A stretch of 56,158 nucleotides of DNA from Caldatribacterium sp964426875 (GCA_964426875.1 CAYRSB010000011.1:1-56158), one strand, 5' to 3'; numbered from the stretch's first letter, positions 1 through 7,547 are shown. A program made the numbers and translations. The notes: generated by a model from the sequence alone, not told the origin.

Positions 1-616
1 CCAAGGCGTATTTGTCCTGGGATATGCCCTGCACGAGGACGTTATCGTCTTCACTAGCAATGTAGTCTCCTCGACTCTTTTTGGCTTTTCCTACGATGGC
101 CTCGGTAAAGTAATCGAAAGTTCCTGAGTCTACTCCTGGCCCAAAAAGGGTGATTTTTTCGTGGGGCCACCCAGGACGGATTTGGTCCCAAAAGAGAACC
201 TTTCCTTGTGCTTCTGGCTCCCAGAGCTTTTTGAGCTCTTCCACAGTAAGGTAGTCTACCCAGGTGTTTTCAGGATGTACTACGACGGCAATGGCGTCGA
301 AAGCCACCGGAAGTTCAATGTATTCGATGCCGTTTCTCTTGCAGGCCTCGGCCTCAGTGGGGGAAATGGGTCGGGAGGCATCGTTAATGTCGGTTTCGCC
401 TCGGACGAAGCGCTTGAATCCTCCACCGGTTCCGGAAATTCCTACCGTAACTTTAATGTCAGGATTTACCTTCTGAAATTCCTCGGCAATGGCTTCGGTG
501 ATGGGATAAACCGTACTTGAGCCATCGATGGCTACGATTTTTTCTGCTGCCAAGGCCGTCCAGGAAAGTGCCAGAATCGCCCAAAACACGCAACCTTGAA
601 CTATGCTCTTTTTCAC
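1..616 (-). CDS. pstS: Phosphate ABC transporter substrate-binding protein PstS (C-terminus cut by window edge)
   Basis: Periplasmic or extracytoplasmic phosphate-binding protein that delivers phosphate to PstCAB. The minus strand reads from a GTG at 616 preceded by AAGGAG about 7 nt upstream. It opens with a signal peptide (VKKSIV..., hydrophobic core, cleavage near ALAAEK), followed by the PstS hallmarks GSSTVYP, a GISGTGGG phosphate loop, DINDASRPI, and later FGPGVDSGTFDYF. About 205 codons are visible, so roughly the last quarter to third of the protein lies outside the window. It is transcribed divergently from the PerR-like operon, and Pho-box-like repeats lie about 70-100 bp upstream. 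The family call is secure; only the C-terminus is unseen. Confidence 0.93.
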   Translation of the reverse strand, partial: MKKSIVQGCVFWAILALSWTALAAEKIVAIDGSSTVYPITEAIAEEFQKVNPDIKVTVGISGTGGGFKRFVRGETDINDASRPISPTEAEACKRNGIEYIELPVAFDAIAVVVHPENTWVDYLTVEELKKLWEPEAQGKVLFWDQIRPGWPHEKITLFGPGVDSGTFDYFTEAIVGKAKKSRGDYIASEDDNVLVQGISQDKYAL

Positions 617-685
617 TGTATCACTCCTTTCTTGGTGATTGCCTCTCTATTGTCCAGAATGGGGGTCTTTCTTTGGCAAAGGGAA

Positions 686-714
686 GGTTAAAGTTCGGTT
701 AAAAAATTTTAACA
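686..714 (-). promoter_or_regulatory. Possible Pho box upstream of pstS
   Basis: Read on the minus strand, this stretch carries two TTTAACC copies exactly 11 bp apart (TTTAACCGAACTTTAACC), next to another TTAAAA/TTTTAA element. PhoP/PhoB-type response regulators bind tandem TTAACA-like repeats at one-helical-turn spacing, and the site sits 70-100 bp upstream of the pstS start. The sequence is seen; its role as a Pho box is inferred. Confidence 0.4.
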
Positions 715-828
715 TTGCCTTACTCCTCCCAGGGTGGAAATTTTTGTTTGAGTACAAGGTTTTTAAGATTTTTTCGTTTAGAAAATCCATGTCTTTTCCC
801 TTGGGATTAAAATTTTTTATTCTACATA

Positions 829-857
829 TTGACTAATTACTTTTTTGTATTTATTAT
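829..857 (+). promoter_or_regulatory. Sigma-70-type promoter of the PerR-like/peroxiredoxin/DPSL operon
   Basis: TTGACT (829-834), a 17-bp spacer and TATTAT (852-857) predict a transcript starting near 864. The only strong Shine-Dalgarno downstream, AAAGGAGG at 873-880, is that of the regulator gene. The region 617-828 holds no gene that I can see. Confidence 0.75.
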
Positions 858-859
858 AA
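845..859 (+). promoter_or_regulatory. PerR-box-like operator overlapping the -10 element
   Basis: TTGTATTTATTATAA matches the Bacillus PerR consensus TTATAATNATTATAA at 12 of 14 defined positions (mismatches at positions 3 and 6). It covers the -10 hexamer. Because the first gene downstream is a Fur/PerR-family regulator followed by peroxide-defence genes, autoregulation by peroxide-sensitive repression is the simple reading. Confidence 0.6.
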
Positions 860-885
860 AAATGTAACCGACAAAGGAGGCGAAG

Positions 886-1401
886 TTCACCGCGGACGAT
901 TTCGGACGTCTCAAAGACTTCTTAAGGGAACGGGGAGTACGCCCTTCATACATACGCCTGAGGATCTTGCAGTATCTCCTTGATCGACGGACTCATCCTG
1001 GCGCCGAGGAAATCTACCAAGCTTTGGTGCACGATATCCCCACTCTTTCACGGGCTTCGGTGTACAACACTCTTCGAGTTTTCGCCGAAGCTGGGGTGGT
1101 AAAGGTTGTGGTGGGGACAGACGAAACTCGATACGATGCCAATCTCGAAGAGCATGGACACTTCCGCTGTAAGGTATGTGGGAAATTCTATGACTTTGGT
1201 TGTAGTTTAGAGACACTGCAGTATGAAGGTCTTGAGGGCTTTGTGGTGGAACAAAAGGAGTTATATTTTTTGGGGATTTGCCCCTTTTGTCAGAAAGGAG
1301 GAGAGTTTCATGGAGAGCGTAGGGAGAATGCCGCTTCTGGGAGAGAAGTTTCCGGAAATGGAGGTAAAGACCACTCACGGGATGAAGAAACTCCCCAATG
1401 A
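886..1401 (+). CDS. Fur/PerR-family metal-dependent repressor
   Basis: Metalloregulator, most likely PerR-like, that would repress the peroxide-defence operon it heads. The frame shows the family N-terminal helices starting near RLKDFLRERG, the DNA-recognition segment LSRASVYNTLRVFAEAG, metal ligands in EEHGHFRCKVC, and the structural zinc pairs CKVC and CPFC. A strong Shine-Dalgarno (AAAGGAGG, 873-880) implies initiation near 886, but the codons there are AAG TTC ACC. The first canonical start, TTG at 967, would delete helix 1. The in-frame ATG at 862 is followed at once by TAA. The coordinate 886 is therefore a homology-based placement. The 3' end also runs about 30 codons past the usual family end, into the peroxiredoxin gene. 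Family certain; start unresolved. Confidence 0.85.
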   Translation, partial: FTADDFGRLKDFLRERGVRPSYIRLRILQYLLDRRTHPGAEEIYQALVHDIPTLSRASVYNTLRVFAEAGVVKVVVGTDETRYDANLEEHGHFRCKVCGKFYDFGCSLETLQYEGLEGFVVEQKELYFLGICPFCQKGGEFHGERRENAASGREVSGNGGKDHSRDEETPQ

Positions 1402-1972
1402 CTATGCGGGGAAGTGGTTTGTTCTTTTCAGTCATCCCGGTGATTTTACCCCGGTATGCACTACAGAATTTGTTGCCTTTGCCAAGAAGGCGAAAGAGTT
1501 TCAAGCCCTGAATACTGAGCTCATCGGCCTTTCTATTGATCAGGTCTTTGCCCACATCAAGTGGACAGAGTGGATTAAGGAAAAGCTCGGTGTGCCTATT
1601 CCTTTCCCCGTCATTGCCGACGACCTTGGAAGAGTAGCTCAGGCCCTGGGAATGATCCACCCCGGAAAGGGGACCAATACCGTTCGGGCGGTGTTTATTG
1701 TGGATGATAAAGGGGTTTTGCGCCTCGTCATGTACTACCCGCAAGAAGTTGGGCGGAGCGTTGACGAGATTTTGCGAGCCCTGAAAGCCTTGCAAATTTC
1801 CGATGCCCACAAGGTAGCCCTTCCTGAAAATTGGCCAAGTAACGAGCTCCTTGGGGATAAGGTCATTGTACCTCCTGCCGGGACGGAGGAACTTGCCCGG
1901 GAACGCCTTGAAGCGGCAAAGCGAGGAGAACTTGAGTGTTTCGACTGGTGGTTCTGTTATAAGAAATTCTGA
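1310..1972 (+). CDS. Peroxiredoxin, archaeal-type Prx6-like thiol peroxidase
   Basis: Reduces H2O2 and organic peroxides in the cytosol using a peroxidatic cysteine. The 220-residue product has the active site HPGDFTPVCTTEF near residue 40 and a C-terminal pair in ELECFDWWFC (C-x5-C), the pattern of thermophile and archaeal Prx6-like enzymes. The start at ATG 1310 is set by AAAGGAGG at 1295-1302; the frame is open further upstream, but that part is only read-through inside the regulator gene. The gene begins within the 3' end of the Fur/PerR gene (92 bp overlap) and precedes a DPSL ferritin. Expression is probably under the PerR box at 845. Confidence 0.93.
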   Translation: MESVGRMPLLGEKFPEMEVKTTHGMKKLPNDYAGKWFVLFSHPGDFTPVCTTEFVAFAKKAKEFQALNTELIGLSIDQVFAHIKWTEWIKEKLGVPIPFPVIADDLGRVAQALGMIHPGKGTNTVRAVFIVDDKGVLRLVMYYPQEVGRSVDEILRALKALQISDAHKVALPENWPSNELLGDKVIVPPAGTEELARERLEAAKRGELECFDWWFCYKKF

Positions 1973-1988
1973 GCGCTTTTCATCGAGA

Positions 1989-2028
1989 AATCCCCACAGG
2001 TAGTCTCTTAGCACGGCTTGTGGGGATT
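1989..2028 (+). promoter_or_regulatory. Intercistronic hairpin between peroxiredoxin and DPSL genes
   Basis: AATCCCCACA (1989-1998) and TGTGGGGATT (2019-2028) are perfect complements separated by 20 nt. The stem is followed by GTATCTT rather than a clean T-run, so partial termination or mRNA processing is more likely than full termination. The ferritin gene has its own Shine-Dalgarno (AAAAGGAGG) just downstream. Confidence 0.5.
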
Positions 2029-2052
2029 GTATCTTAAAAGGAGGCGATTCTT

Positions 2053-2604
2053 ATGGCCAGGGTAGCACGAGAAATGGTGGAAAAAGCAGGAGTCAACGTG
2101 GACCAGCTTGTGGGACTTCTCGTAAAGAACGCTGCAGCTGAGCTTACCACATACTATTACTATACAATCCTGCGCTGTAATCTCATCGGTCTTGATGGCG
2201 AAACCGTTAAGGAGATTGCCGAAGTAGCTCGAATTGAGGACCGTAACCATTTTGAGGCATTGGTACCGAGGATATATGAGCTGGGAGGCTCACTCCCCAA
2301 AGACATGAAAGAATTCCACGACATTTCCGGGTGTCCTCCGGCCTACCTCCCGGCTGAAATCAGAACGGTTGGGGACATTCTCAAAGTACTTGTTGAAGCT
2401 GAGCGCTGTGCGGTGCGCCAGTATACCCATATCTGTAATCTCACTCAGGGCAAGGACCATCGCACCTATGACCTTGCTCTCTCTATTCTCCACGAAGAGA
2501 CAGAGCACGAGTCATGGTTCTCGGAATTTCTTGGTGAAGGCCCCTCTGGACACTTTATGCGCCGCGGGGAAACCTCTCCCTTTGTATCGAAGTTTTTGAG
2601 GTGA
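2053..2604 (+). CDS. Dps-like ferritin-superfamily protein (DPSL)
   Basis: Likely forms a hollow oligomeric cage that oxidises ferrous iron with peroxide and sequesters it, protecting DNA. The 183-residue product is an all-helical ferritin fold: AAAELTTYYYY gives the first carboxylate, RIEDRNHFE an E-x3-H motif near residue 62, EAERCAVRQY a third carboxylate, and HEETEHESWF the final ExxH. Extra cysteines in ISGC and AERC match the DPSL (thioferritin) subfamily found in anaerobes and thermophilic archaea rather than classical Dps. Its position after peroxiredoxin and a PerR-like regulator supports a role in oxygen tolerance of an anaerobe. The start ATG 2053 follows AAAAGGAGG. Confidence 0.85.
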   Translation: MARVAREMVEKAGVNVDQLVGLLVKNAAAELTTYYYYTILRCNLIGLDGETVKEIAEVARIEDRNHFEALVPRIYELGGSLPKDMKEFHDISGCPPAYLPAEIRTVGDILKVLVEAERCAVRQYTHICNLTQGKDHRTYDLALSILHEETEHESWFSEFLGEGPSGHFMRRGETSPFVSKFLR

Positions 2605-2605
2605 G

Positions 2606-2633
2606 AAAAGGGGAGGGTTTGCCTCCCCCTTTT
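2606..2633 (+). terminator. Intrinsic terminator after the DPSL gene
   Basis: AAAAGGGGAGG pairs with CCTCCCCCTTTT around a short TTTG-containing loop, ending in a T-run, directly after the ferritin stop codon. It closes the PerR-type operon. Confidence 0.8.
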
Positions 2634-2680
2634 CAAACTGAGGTGTACAATGTTCCCTTAAGTTTTCTCCGACGTGGAGG

Positions 2681-2839
2681 ATGGCAACGGGCATTCTACA
2701 GAGCAGGACAAAAACTTTCCGAGCGCCTCATGGGTCAGAATTGCTTTTGAGGTTTCCGGTTGTGAGGGAATTCGCTGAAGAGTGGAAGCGCGGGAACGGT
2801 GCCGAGAGCCTGTGGGTTTTTGATTTTTTGAAAAAATGA
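2681..2839 (+). CDS. Possible small unknown protein (52 aa)
   Basis: An ATG at 2681 opens a 52-codon frame ending at TGA 2837-2839, ten nucleotides before the DsrE-like gene. The reading looks protein-like (for example FPVVREFAEEWKRG and ESLWVFDFLKK). A G-rich element (GTGGAGG) abuts the ATG, which is too close for an ideal ribosome-binding site, and the frame is open further upstream. It could be a real small gene coupled to its neighbour, the 3' remnant of a larger gene, or chance. I do not recognise the family. Confidence 0.25.
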   Translation: MATGILQSRTKTFRAPHGSELLLRFPVVREFAEEWKRGNGAESLWVFDFLKK

Positions 2840-2848
2840 GGTGATGGC

Positions 2849-3196
2849 GTGGATAAGGTAATTTTTTTCGTTTTCCGGGACGAGGAAATGTGCTTTGTGC
2901 ACGTTCTCCTCTATGCCCTTGACTACACTGCTTCGGGAAAGATTTTTCACATCGTCTTCGAGGGTGCAGCAACTCGCCTTATACCTCTTCTTGCCCGGGA
3001 TACACATCCTCTTCACAGAATGTATGAGGAAGTGAAAGCGAAAGGGTGTGTTGCCGGAGCCTGCCGGGCCTGTTCTCTGAAAATGAAGGTCCTTGAAGAG
3101 ATTCAGAGAGAGGGACTCCCCCTCCTTGACGATATGAACGGACATCCGGGCATCCGGCGCTTTTTGGAAGAAGGTTTTGTGGTCATGATGTTCTGA
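2849..3196 (+). CDS. Small DsrE/sulfur-relay-like cytoplasmic protein
   Basis: A 115-residue protein starting at GTG 2849 behind a GAGGTGATG ribosome site. It reads as an alpha/beta fold (VIFFVFRDEEMCFVHVLLYALDY, then IFHIVFEGAATRLIPLL) with a cysteine cluster, GCVAGACRACSLK, near residues 66-78. The layout resembles DsrE/DsrF-like or related small sulfur-relay proteins, in which a cysteine after a Rossmann-like strand carries persulfide. I call the family from this pattern only; the substrate is unknown. There is no sulfur-metabolism operon around it. Confidence 0.5.
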   Translation: MDKVIFFVFRDEEMCFVHVLLYALDYTASGKIFHIVFEGAATRLIPLLARDTHPLHRMYEEVKAKGCVAGACRACSLKMKVLEEIQREGLPLLDDMNGHPGIRRFLEEGFVVMMF

Positions 3197-3391
3197 GAAA
3201 AGACATTGCTTCAGAAAAAGGCCTGGGGGGCACCAAGAGGGTGGGTCCATAAAAAGCCTCATCGTTGTGATTTCGGTACACCATAGGAATACGGGGCTCA
3301 TAGCCTAGGTGATGGGCGAAGTTCTCAGAGCCGAGCGCGAGAACCAGAGGAAGTGAGCCCCTCGGAAAAAGCTTTGCCCGTACAATTTTAA
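3183..3391 (-). pseudogene. Possible coding remnant downstream of alaX
   Basis: On the minus strand a frame without any usual start codon reads about 65 protein-like residues, including LALGSENFAHHLGYEPRIP and VYRNHNDEAFYGPTLLVPP, and ends at TGA 3185-3183. Composition and codon use look coding, but there is no ATG/GTG/TTG at a suitable position and no ribosome site. It could be the tail of a decayed gene whose front was replaced by alaX. I do not recognise the family. Confidence 0.3.
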
Positions 3392-3393
3392 AA

Positions 3394-4536
3394 TTACTTG
3401 GGGCCGAGCAGAAAGGCGTTTCTTACTGCTTCGAGAAAGCGAAAAAGGTCTTCCACCTTTCCCTGACCGAAAGAAGGATTGACCGTTCCTCGAAAACCGT
3501 GTTCTTTGAGGAGAACGAGGACCTGTTCTCCGAGGCCCGGTAAACAAGAGAGGGCAATCTGATTGTCTTTGTTACCCAAAATACAGGATATACCTCTTTC
3601 TTTGAGTTTTCTGGCCAGGAAGGTCAATTCTCGGATTTCCCTCCTTGAGAACTCTACAACCGCCTTACCCCAGACTGTTGACTGAGCTCTCTGGGCTAGG
3701 GACTCGGCTTCAGTATCGAGTAATTCTTCTTTGAGCCGTTTAAGGTCTTTTTCCAGGGTTTGTGCCTTCTGCACAATCTGTTCTACGCCAGTGACGACGT
3801 CCTGCGTACCCAAGAGGGCAAGGGCATGGTCAAGCTGCGTGACAAGATTCTGAAGATATCGCTCGAGGCGGCTTCCGGCCACAAACTCTATGCGCCAGAA
3901 GTCTCGATTTTTACGGTAGTATCGCAGGACCGAGAAACATTTCACCCTACCCGTGTCTTTCACGTGCAACCCCCCACAGGGGTTCACGTCAAGGCCCGGT
4001 ATTTCCACAATCCGCCGTGATTCGTCTTCAAAGAAGATGTGGAGGGGAATTCGTTCCTCAATGCATTTGCGGGTTTTTGCCTCTGCCTCTTTGATGATAG
4101 AGGGAGGCAGTGATTCTTCCTTCCAGGGCACTTCGATTTTCGTCCATGTGTCGAGGATGGCAAAACCGGTGGTAGGAAGACGGTACTCTTGCTCCAGAAA
4201 GGCGGAGAAGATGTGCTGGGCAGTGTGTTGTTCTTCCATTTCCCGGCGCCATTCCCCATCAACTTCCATTGTTATTTCTTCTTTCGGAATTGGTTCCGCT
4301 CCCTGTATCGCTCCCCAGTGCCAGATTATCCCCCCTTCCTCCCTGGCTTCTTCCACTGTGAGTAACCACTTTTCTCCCCGGATAACGCCCCGATCCGAAG
4401 GTTGGCCTCCCCCTTCGGGGAAAAAGATGCTCTCAGGGGAAGAAAGGCCTACTCTTTCTCTCTCTTCATGTACAGAGAGGACGGTACTCTTAAGAAAAAG
4501 TCGCTCTGGCTCGACATAGAATATTTTTCTCGTCAT
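3394..4536 (-). CDS. AlaX-type alanyl-tRNA editing protein with DHHA1-like C-terminus
   Basis: Free-standing editing enzyme that hydrolyses Ser-tRNA(Ala) or Gly-tRNA(Ala). The 380-residue product carries FFPEGGGQPSD of the AlaRS/ThrRS second additional domain, the zinc motifs HTAQH and NPCGGLHVKDTG (C-x3-H), a coiled-coil stretch around EQIVQKAQTLEKDLKRLKEE, and a C-terminal DHHA1-like region (SCILGNKDNQ, then NPSFGQGKVED). This makes it the long AlaX form. The frame is open to 4680, but the family N-terminus and a promoter-like TTGACG-17-TACCTT (4579-4551) ending 8 nt before ATG 4536 favour the short start; a Shine-Dalgarno is weak or absent, so the transcript may be leaderless. Confidence 0.88.
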   Translation of the reverse strand: MTRKIFYVEPERLFLKSTVLSVHEERERVGLSSPESIFFPEGGGQPSDRGVIRGEKWLLTVEEAREEGGIIWHWGAIQGAEPIPKEEITMEVDGEWRREMEEQHTAQHIFSAFLEQEYRLPTTGFAILDTWTKIEVPWKEESLPPSIIKEAEAKTRKCIEERIPLHIFFEDESRRIVEIPGLDVNPCGGLHVKDTGRVKCFSVLRYYRKNRDFWRIEFVAGSRLERYLQNLVTQLDHALALLGTQDVVTGVEQIVQKAQTLEKDLKRLKEELLDTEAESLAQRAQSTVWGKAVVEFSRREIRELTFLARKLKERGISCILGNKDNQIALSCLPGLGEQVLVLLKEHGFRGTVNPSFGQGKVEDLFRFLEAVRNAFLLGPK

Positions 4537-4613
4537 TGCTCTTTCAAGGTAGAGGAAAAATGGTGCTCCGTCAAGGGGTTCACTGTGGCGGAAATCGAGC
4601 ATTGCGTGCGTGG

Positions 4614-4642
4614 CTGCAAAATCGATATCTGTTTGGTATAAT
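4614..4642 (+). promoter_or_regulatory. Promoter of the importer/MttB/creatininase operon
   Basis: CTGCAA (4614-4619), a 17-bp spacer and a perfect TATAAT (4637-4642) predict a start near 4649. The first gene begins at GTG 4670 after a GGGGGGAG ribosome site, giving a leader of about 20 nt. The weak -35 suggests that an activator may help. Confidence 0.6.
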
Positions 4643-4669
4643 ATGATGTCGTTTACAGGGGGGAGTGCA

Positions 4670-5593
4670 GTGGAAGACACTGGGTTTCTTGTACAACGTC
4701 GGGCTCGTCAGGAAAGACGCTTCCGTTTGTTTCTTTTCCTTCCTACCATTGTCTTTTTGGTCCTTATAGTCATTTTTCCTCTCGTATACTCGGTCGACAT
4801 CAGCTTCTACGATTACGTTCGAGGGCGGGAGCCTCGTTTTGTGGGGGTTGGCAACTATGCACAGCTTTTCCGAAGCGAGCAATTTTGGCTTGTCACCTGG
4901 GTGACACTTCGCATAACTTTGACCTGTCTTGCAATCGAGATGGGCCTTGGGCTCCTTTTGGGCTTTGCTCTGAGTCAAAGGATTCCCGGCATGGGATTTT
5001 TTCGACTTTTAATCTTTCTCCCCATGATGTTGGCGCCTCTTGTGGCTGGTCTTTTCTGGCGTTTGCTTCTCGACCAGACTTTTGGATTGGTTAATTTTTT
5101 CTTAGAACGGCTGGGTTTTGGAGCGGTAGAGTGGCTTACTGACCCTCGCTTTGCCATATGGGGTATCATTATCACCGATGTGTGGCAATGGACACCTTTT
5201 GTGGTGCTTCTCGTACTTGCCGGTCTTGGAACGATTCCTCAAGAACTCCAAGAAGCAGCCACCCTTGATCGAGCAAGCTCTTGGATGCGCTTTAAGCACA
5301 TTTACCTTCCCTATCTTCGGATGCCTATTCTCCTTGCTGTGCTTTTCCGGTCCATCGATACTCTGAAAATGTTTGACGTTCCCTATATCCTCACCGGTGG
5401 TGGTCCCGGGGATCTCACGACCACTCTTTCGCTTCTTGGTTACCGAAACCTCTTTTCGTTTTTCAAGGTAGGGGTGGCTTCAGCGATCTCCTGGTTTGTG
5501 GTGATTATCGTCAATGTGCTGGTCAACATCCTGTTGAAAATTTTGAGTCCCCGGAAAAAAGTCCCCCAGGAGATGGTTGATACTGGATTGTGA
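4670..5593 (+). CDS. Carbohydrate-type ABC transporter permease (MalF/UgpA-like)
   Basis: First inner-membrane permease of a CUT1-type importer, 307 residues with six predicted membrane spans beginning at FRLFLFLPTIVFLVLIVIFP. The cytoplasmic EAA loop that docks the ATPase is visible as ELQEAATLDRASSWMRFKHI. The N-terminal PxxYS element (FPLVYSVDISFYDY) is typical of MalF/UgpA-like permeases. GTG 4670 is preferred over the more distant ATGs at 4643/4646 because GGGGGGAG lies 5 nt upstream. It heads a nine-gene run; the second permease starts 4 nt after its stop. Confidence 0.92.
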   Translation: MEDTGFLVQRRARQERRFRLFLFLPTIVFLVLIVIFPLVYSVDISFYDYVRGREPRFVGVGNYAQLFRSEQFWLVTWVTLRITLTCLAIEMGLGLLLGFALSQRIPGMGFFRLLIFLPMMLAPLVAGLFWRLLLDQTFGLVNFFLERLGFGAVEWLTDPRFAIWGIIITDVWQWTPFVVLLVLAGLGTIPQELQEAATLDRASSWMRFKHIYLPYLRMPILLAVLFRSIDTLKMFDVPYILTGGGPGDLTTTLSLLGYRNLFSFFKVGVASAISWFVVIIVNVLVNILLKILSPRKKVPQEMVDTGL

Positions 5594-5596
5594 GGG

Positions 5597-6430
5597 ATGG
5601 ATATGCGCGAGGAAACAAAGATAATCTTGAAGTGGACGGTTTTCCTTATCATTGCGCTTGCTATCACTGCAGCGTTCATGTTCCCTTTAGGATGGGTGGT
5701 ACTCTCTTCCCTGAAGACACGCCTTGAGATATTTGTTCTTCCTCCCAAGTGGATTTTTTCCCCTACCTTCCAGAACTATCAGGATATATTGCACTCTGAC
5801 TTCATGTACCAGCTTAAGAACAGTCTCCTTGTGGCAGCAATATCCACCGGTGTATCCTTAGTCTTTGGAAGCCTTACAGCCTACGGTTTTTCTCGCTATC
5901 CCATTCGAGGAAGTGACAACATTCTCTTTTGGATCCTCTCTCTGCGCATGTTGCCACCCATTGCCGTAGTGATTCCCTTTTATCTCCTCTTCCGTTCCCT
6001 TGGACTTTTAGATACCGCCCTTGCTTTGGTCCTTGTGTACTGTATCTTTAATATTTCCTTCGCCATATGGGTTCTCAAGGGATTTTTTGACGAGATTCCC
6101 ATAGAGCTTGAAGAAGCGGCAAAGCTCGATGGTTATTCGCCCATGCAGGTTTTTTGGCGGGTTAGCCTTCCCCTCGTGCGGCCGGGATTGGCCACAACCG
6201 CAATTTTTTGCCTCATTCAGTCGCTTAATGAATTCCTCGTAGCCCTCACACTCACTACCAGGAAGGCGGTTACTGCTCCAGTGGGACTGGCCAAGCTCCA
6301 GACCTTTCTCGGCACCGACTGGGGGAGGATCTCAGCAGCAGCGGTGATCTTCATGATTCCTGTGGTGGTGTTCACAATCTTTGTCCGAAATGAGCTCATT
6401 CGGGGAATGAGCTTTGGACGAATGCGGTGA
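5597..6430 (+). CDS. Carbohydrate-type ABC transporter permease (MalG/UgpE-like)
   Basis: Second permease, 277 residues with six membrane spans. The EAA loop reads ELEEAAKLDGYSPMQVFWRV. The usual MalG-like features are present: a first-span PLGWVVLSSLK segment, and LNEFLVALTLT before the last span. It pairs with the preceding permease to form the membrane channel. The closing segment RGMSFGRMR resembles the C-terminal tails that contact the ATPase. The stop is 6 nt before the first ATPase start. Confidence 0.92.
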   Translation: MDMREETKIILKWTVFLIIALAITAAFMFPLGWVVLSSLKTRLEIFVLPPKWIFSPTFQNYQDILHSDFMYQLKNSLLVAAISTGVSLVFGSLTAYGFSRYPIRGSDNILFWILSLRMLPPIAVVIPFYLLFRSLGLLDTALALVLVYCIFNISFAIWVLKGFFDEIPIELEEAAKLDGYSPMQVFWRVSLPLVRPGLATTAIFCLIQSLNEFLVALTLTTRKAVTAPVGLAKLQTFLGTDWGRISAAAVIFMIPVVVFTIFVRNELIRGMSFGRMR

Positions 6431-6436
6431 AAAATT

Positions 6437-7537
6437 ATGGCTATGCTGGTTCTTGAAAAACTCAATCTCTGGTATGGAAAGCATACCCATGCCGTTCGTG
6501 ATGTGGACTTGGTGGTTGAAGACGGAGAACTCTGTGTATTCCTTGGGCCTTCGGGATGTGGAAAGACTTCTACCCTGCGAATGATTGCCGGTTTTGTCAG
6601 GCCAACTTCTGGCAAGATTTACCTTGACGGAGAGGAGATCAACGACCTCTATCCTGGGGACCGAAATGTGGCTATGATTTTTCAGAGTTACGCTCTCTAC
6701 CCTCACCTTACGGTACGAAAGCAACTTGCCTTCCCCCTCGAGGCAAAAAGGGTTTCTCGCCAAGAGATCAACAAGCGTGTAGAGGAGATAGCCCATTTCC
6801 TCCATATGGAGGACTTTCTCGATCGGTACCCTCAGGAGCTTTCGGCAGGGCAAAGGCAGCGTGTAGCTATGGGACGGGCCTTGATTCGAAAGCCCCGTCT
6901 TTTTTTGATGGATGAGCCCCTGAGCCAGCTCGATGCCCGCTTGCGGGTGGAAATGCGGGCCAGCCTCAGGAAGCTCCAGCAGGAATTGAAGATCACGACG
7001 ATTTATGTCACTCATGATCAGACGGAAGCCCAGGGTTTAGCAGACAAGATCATGGTGATGCATCTTGGGAGAGTGCAACAGGTTGGTAAGCCTATCGAGA
7101 TTTATGAGAATCCAGCGAATCTTTTTGTGGCTGGTTTTATTGGAATGCCGGCCATGAACTTCCTGCGAGGGGTTTTCGTGAATGGAGAACGGGTGGAGTT
7201 TCGAGGGAATGGGTCACGCATAGTTCTCTCCAAAACACTTGGTGAGAAAGTTACCTTTCTTCCTCAGAGAGAAGTTATTGTTGGAATTCGGCCGGAACAC
7301 CTTTCGCTTTCTGAACCGAACCGGGAAGAGAATGTTTTACAGGGGGAGGTCTATGTTGTTGAACCTCAAAGTAACGAGTACATTATCGACCTCAGGGTGG
7401 GTGAAGAGGTGGTAAAGGCAAGAGTGGAAAAACGAGAACTCTCTGCTCTTCCCAGAACTGGAGAAATCCTTCGCCTCTTTTTTGAAGATAGATATTGTTA
7501 CGTTTTCGATCCCGAGAGCGAGAGGCGGCTCCTTTGA
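6437..7537 (+). CDS. Sugar ABC transporter ATP-binding protein (MalK/UgpC-like), first of two
   Basis: 366-residue ATPase. Walker A is GPSGCGKTS, the Q-loop is IFQSYALYPHLTV, the signature is LSAGQRQRV (Ala in place of the usual second Gly), Walker B is LFLMDEPL, and the H-loop histidine is present in YVTHDQTEA. A C-terminal TOBE/OB regulatory region follows from about residue 240 (IGIRPEHLSL) and ends in FDPESERRLL. Two adjacent, non-identical ATPase genes in one operon suggest a heterodimer. The Shine-Dalgarno is weak, so translation is probably coupled to the upstream permease. Confidence 0.93.
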   Translation: MAMLVLEKLNLWYGKHTHAVRDVDLVVEDGELCVFLGPSGCGKTSTLRMIAGFVRPTSGKIYLDGEEINDLYPGDRNVAMIFQSYALYPHLTVRKQLAFPLEAKRVSRQEINKRVEEIAHFLHMEDFLDRYPQELSAGQRQRVAMGRALIRKPRLFLMDEPLSQLDARLRVEMRASLRKLQQELKITTIYVTHDQTEAQGLADKIMVMHLGRVQQVGKPIEIYENPANLFVAGFIGMPAMNFLRGVFVNGERVEFRGNGSRIVLSKTLGEKVTFLPQREVIVGIRPEHLSLSEPNREENVLQGEVYVVEPQSNEYIIDLRVGEEVVKARVEKRELSALPRTGEILRLFFEDRYCYVFDPESERRLL

Positions 7538-7547
7538 AGGAGAGAAC

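Noticed and set aside
161..836. Several plus-strand open frames of 60-119 codons at the left end
   Set aside because: They lie antisense to the clear pstS frame or in its A/T-rich upstream region and show no protein-family features.
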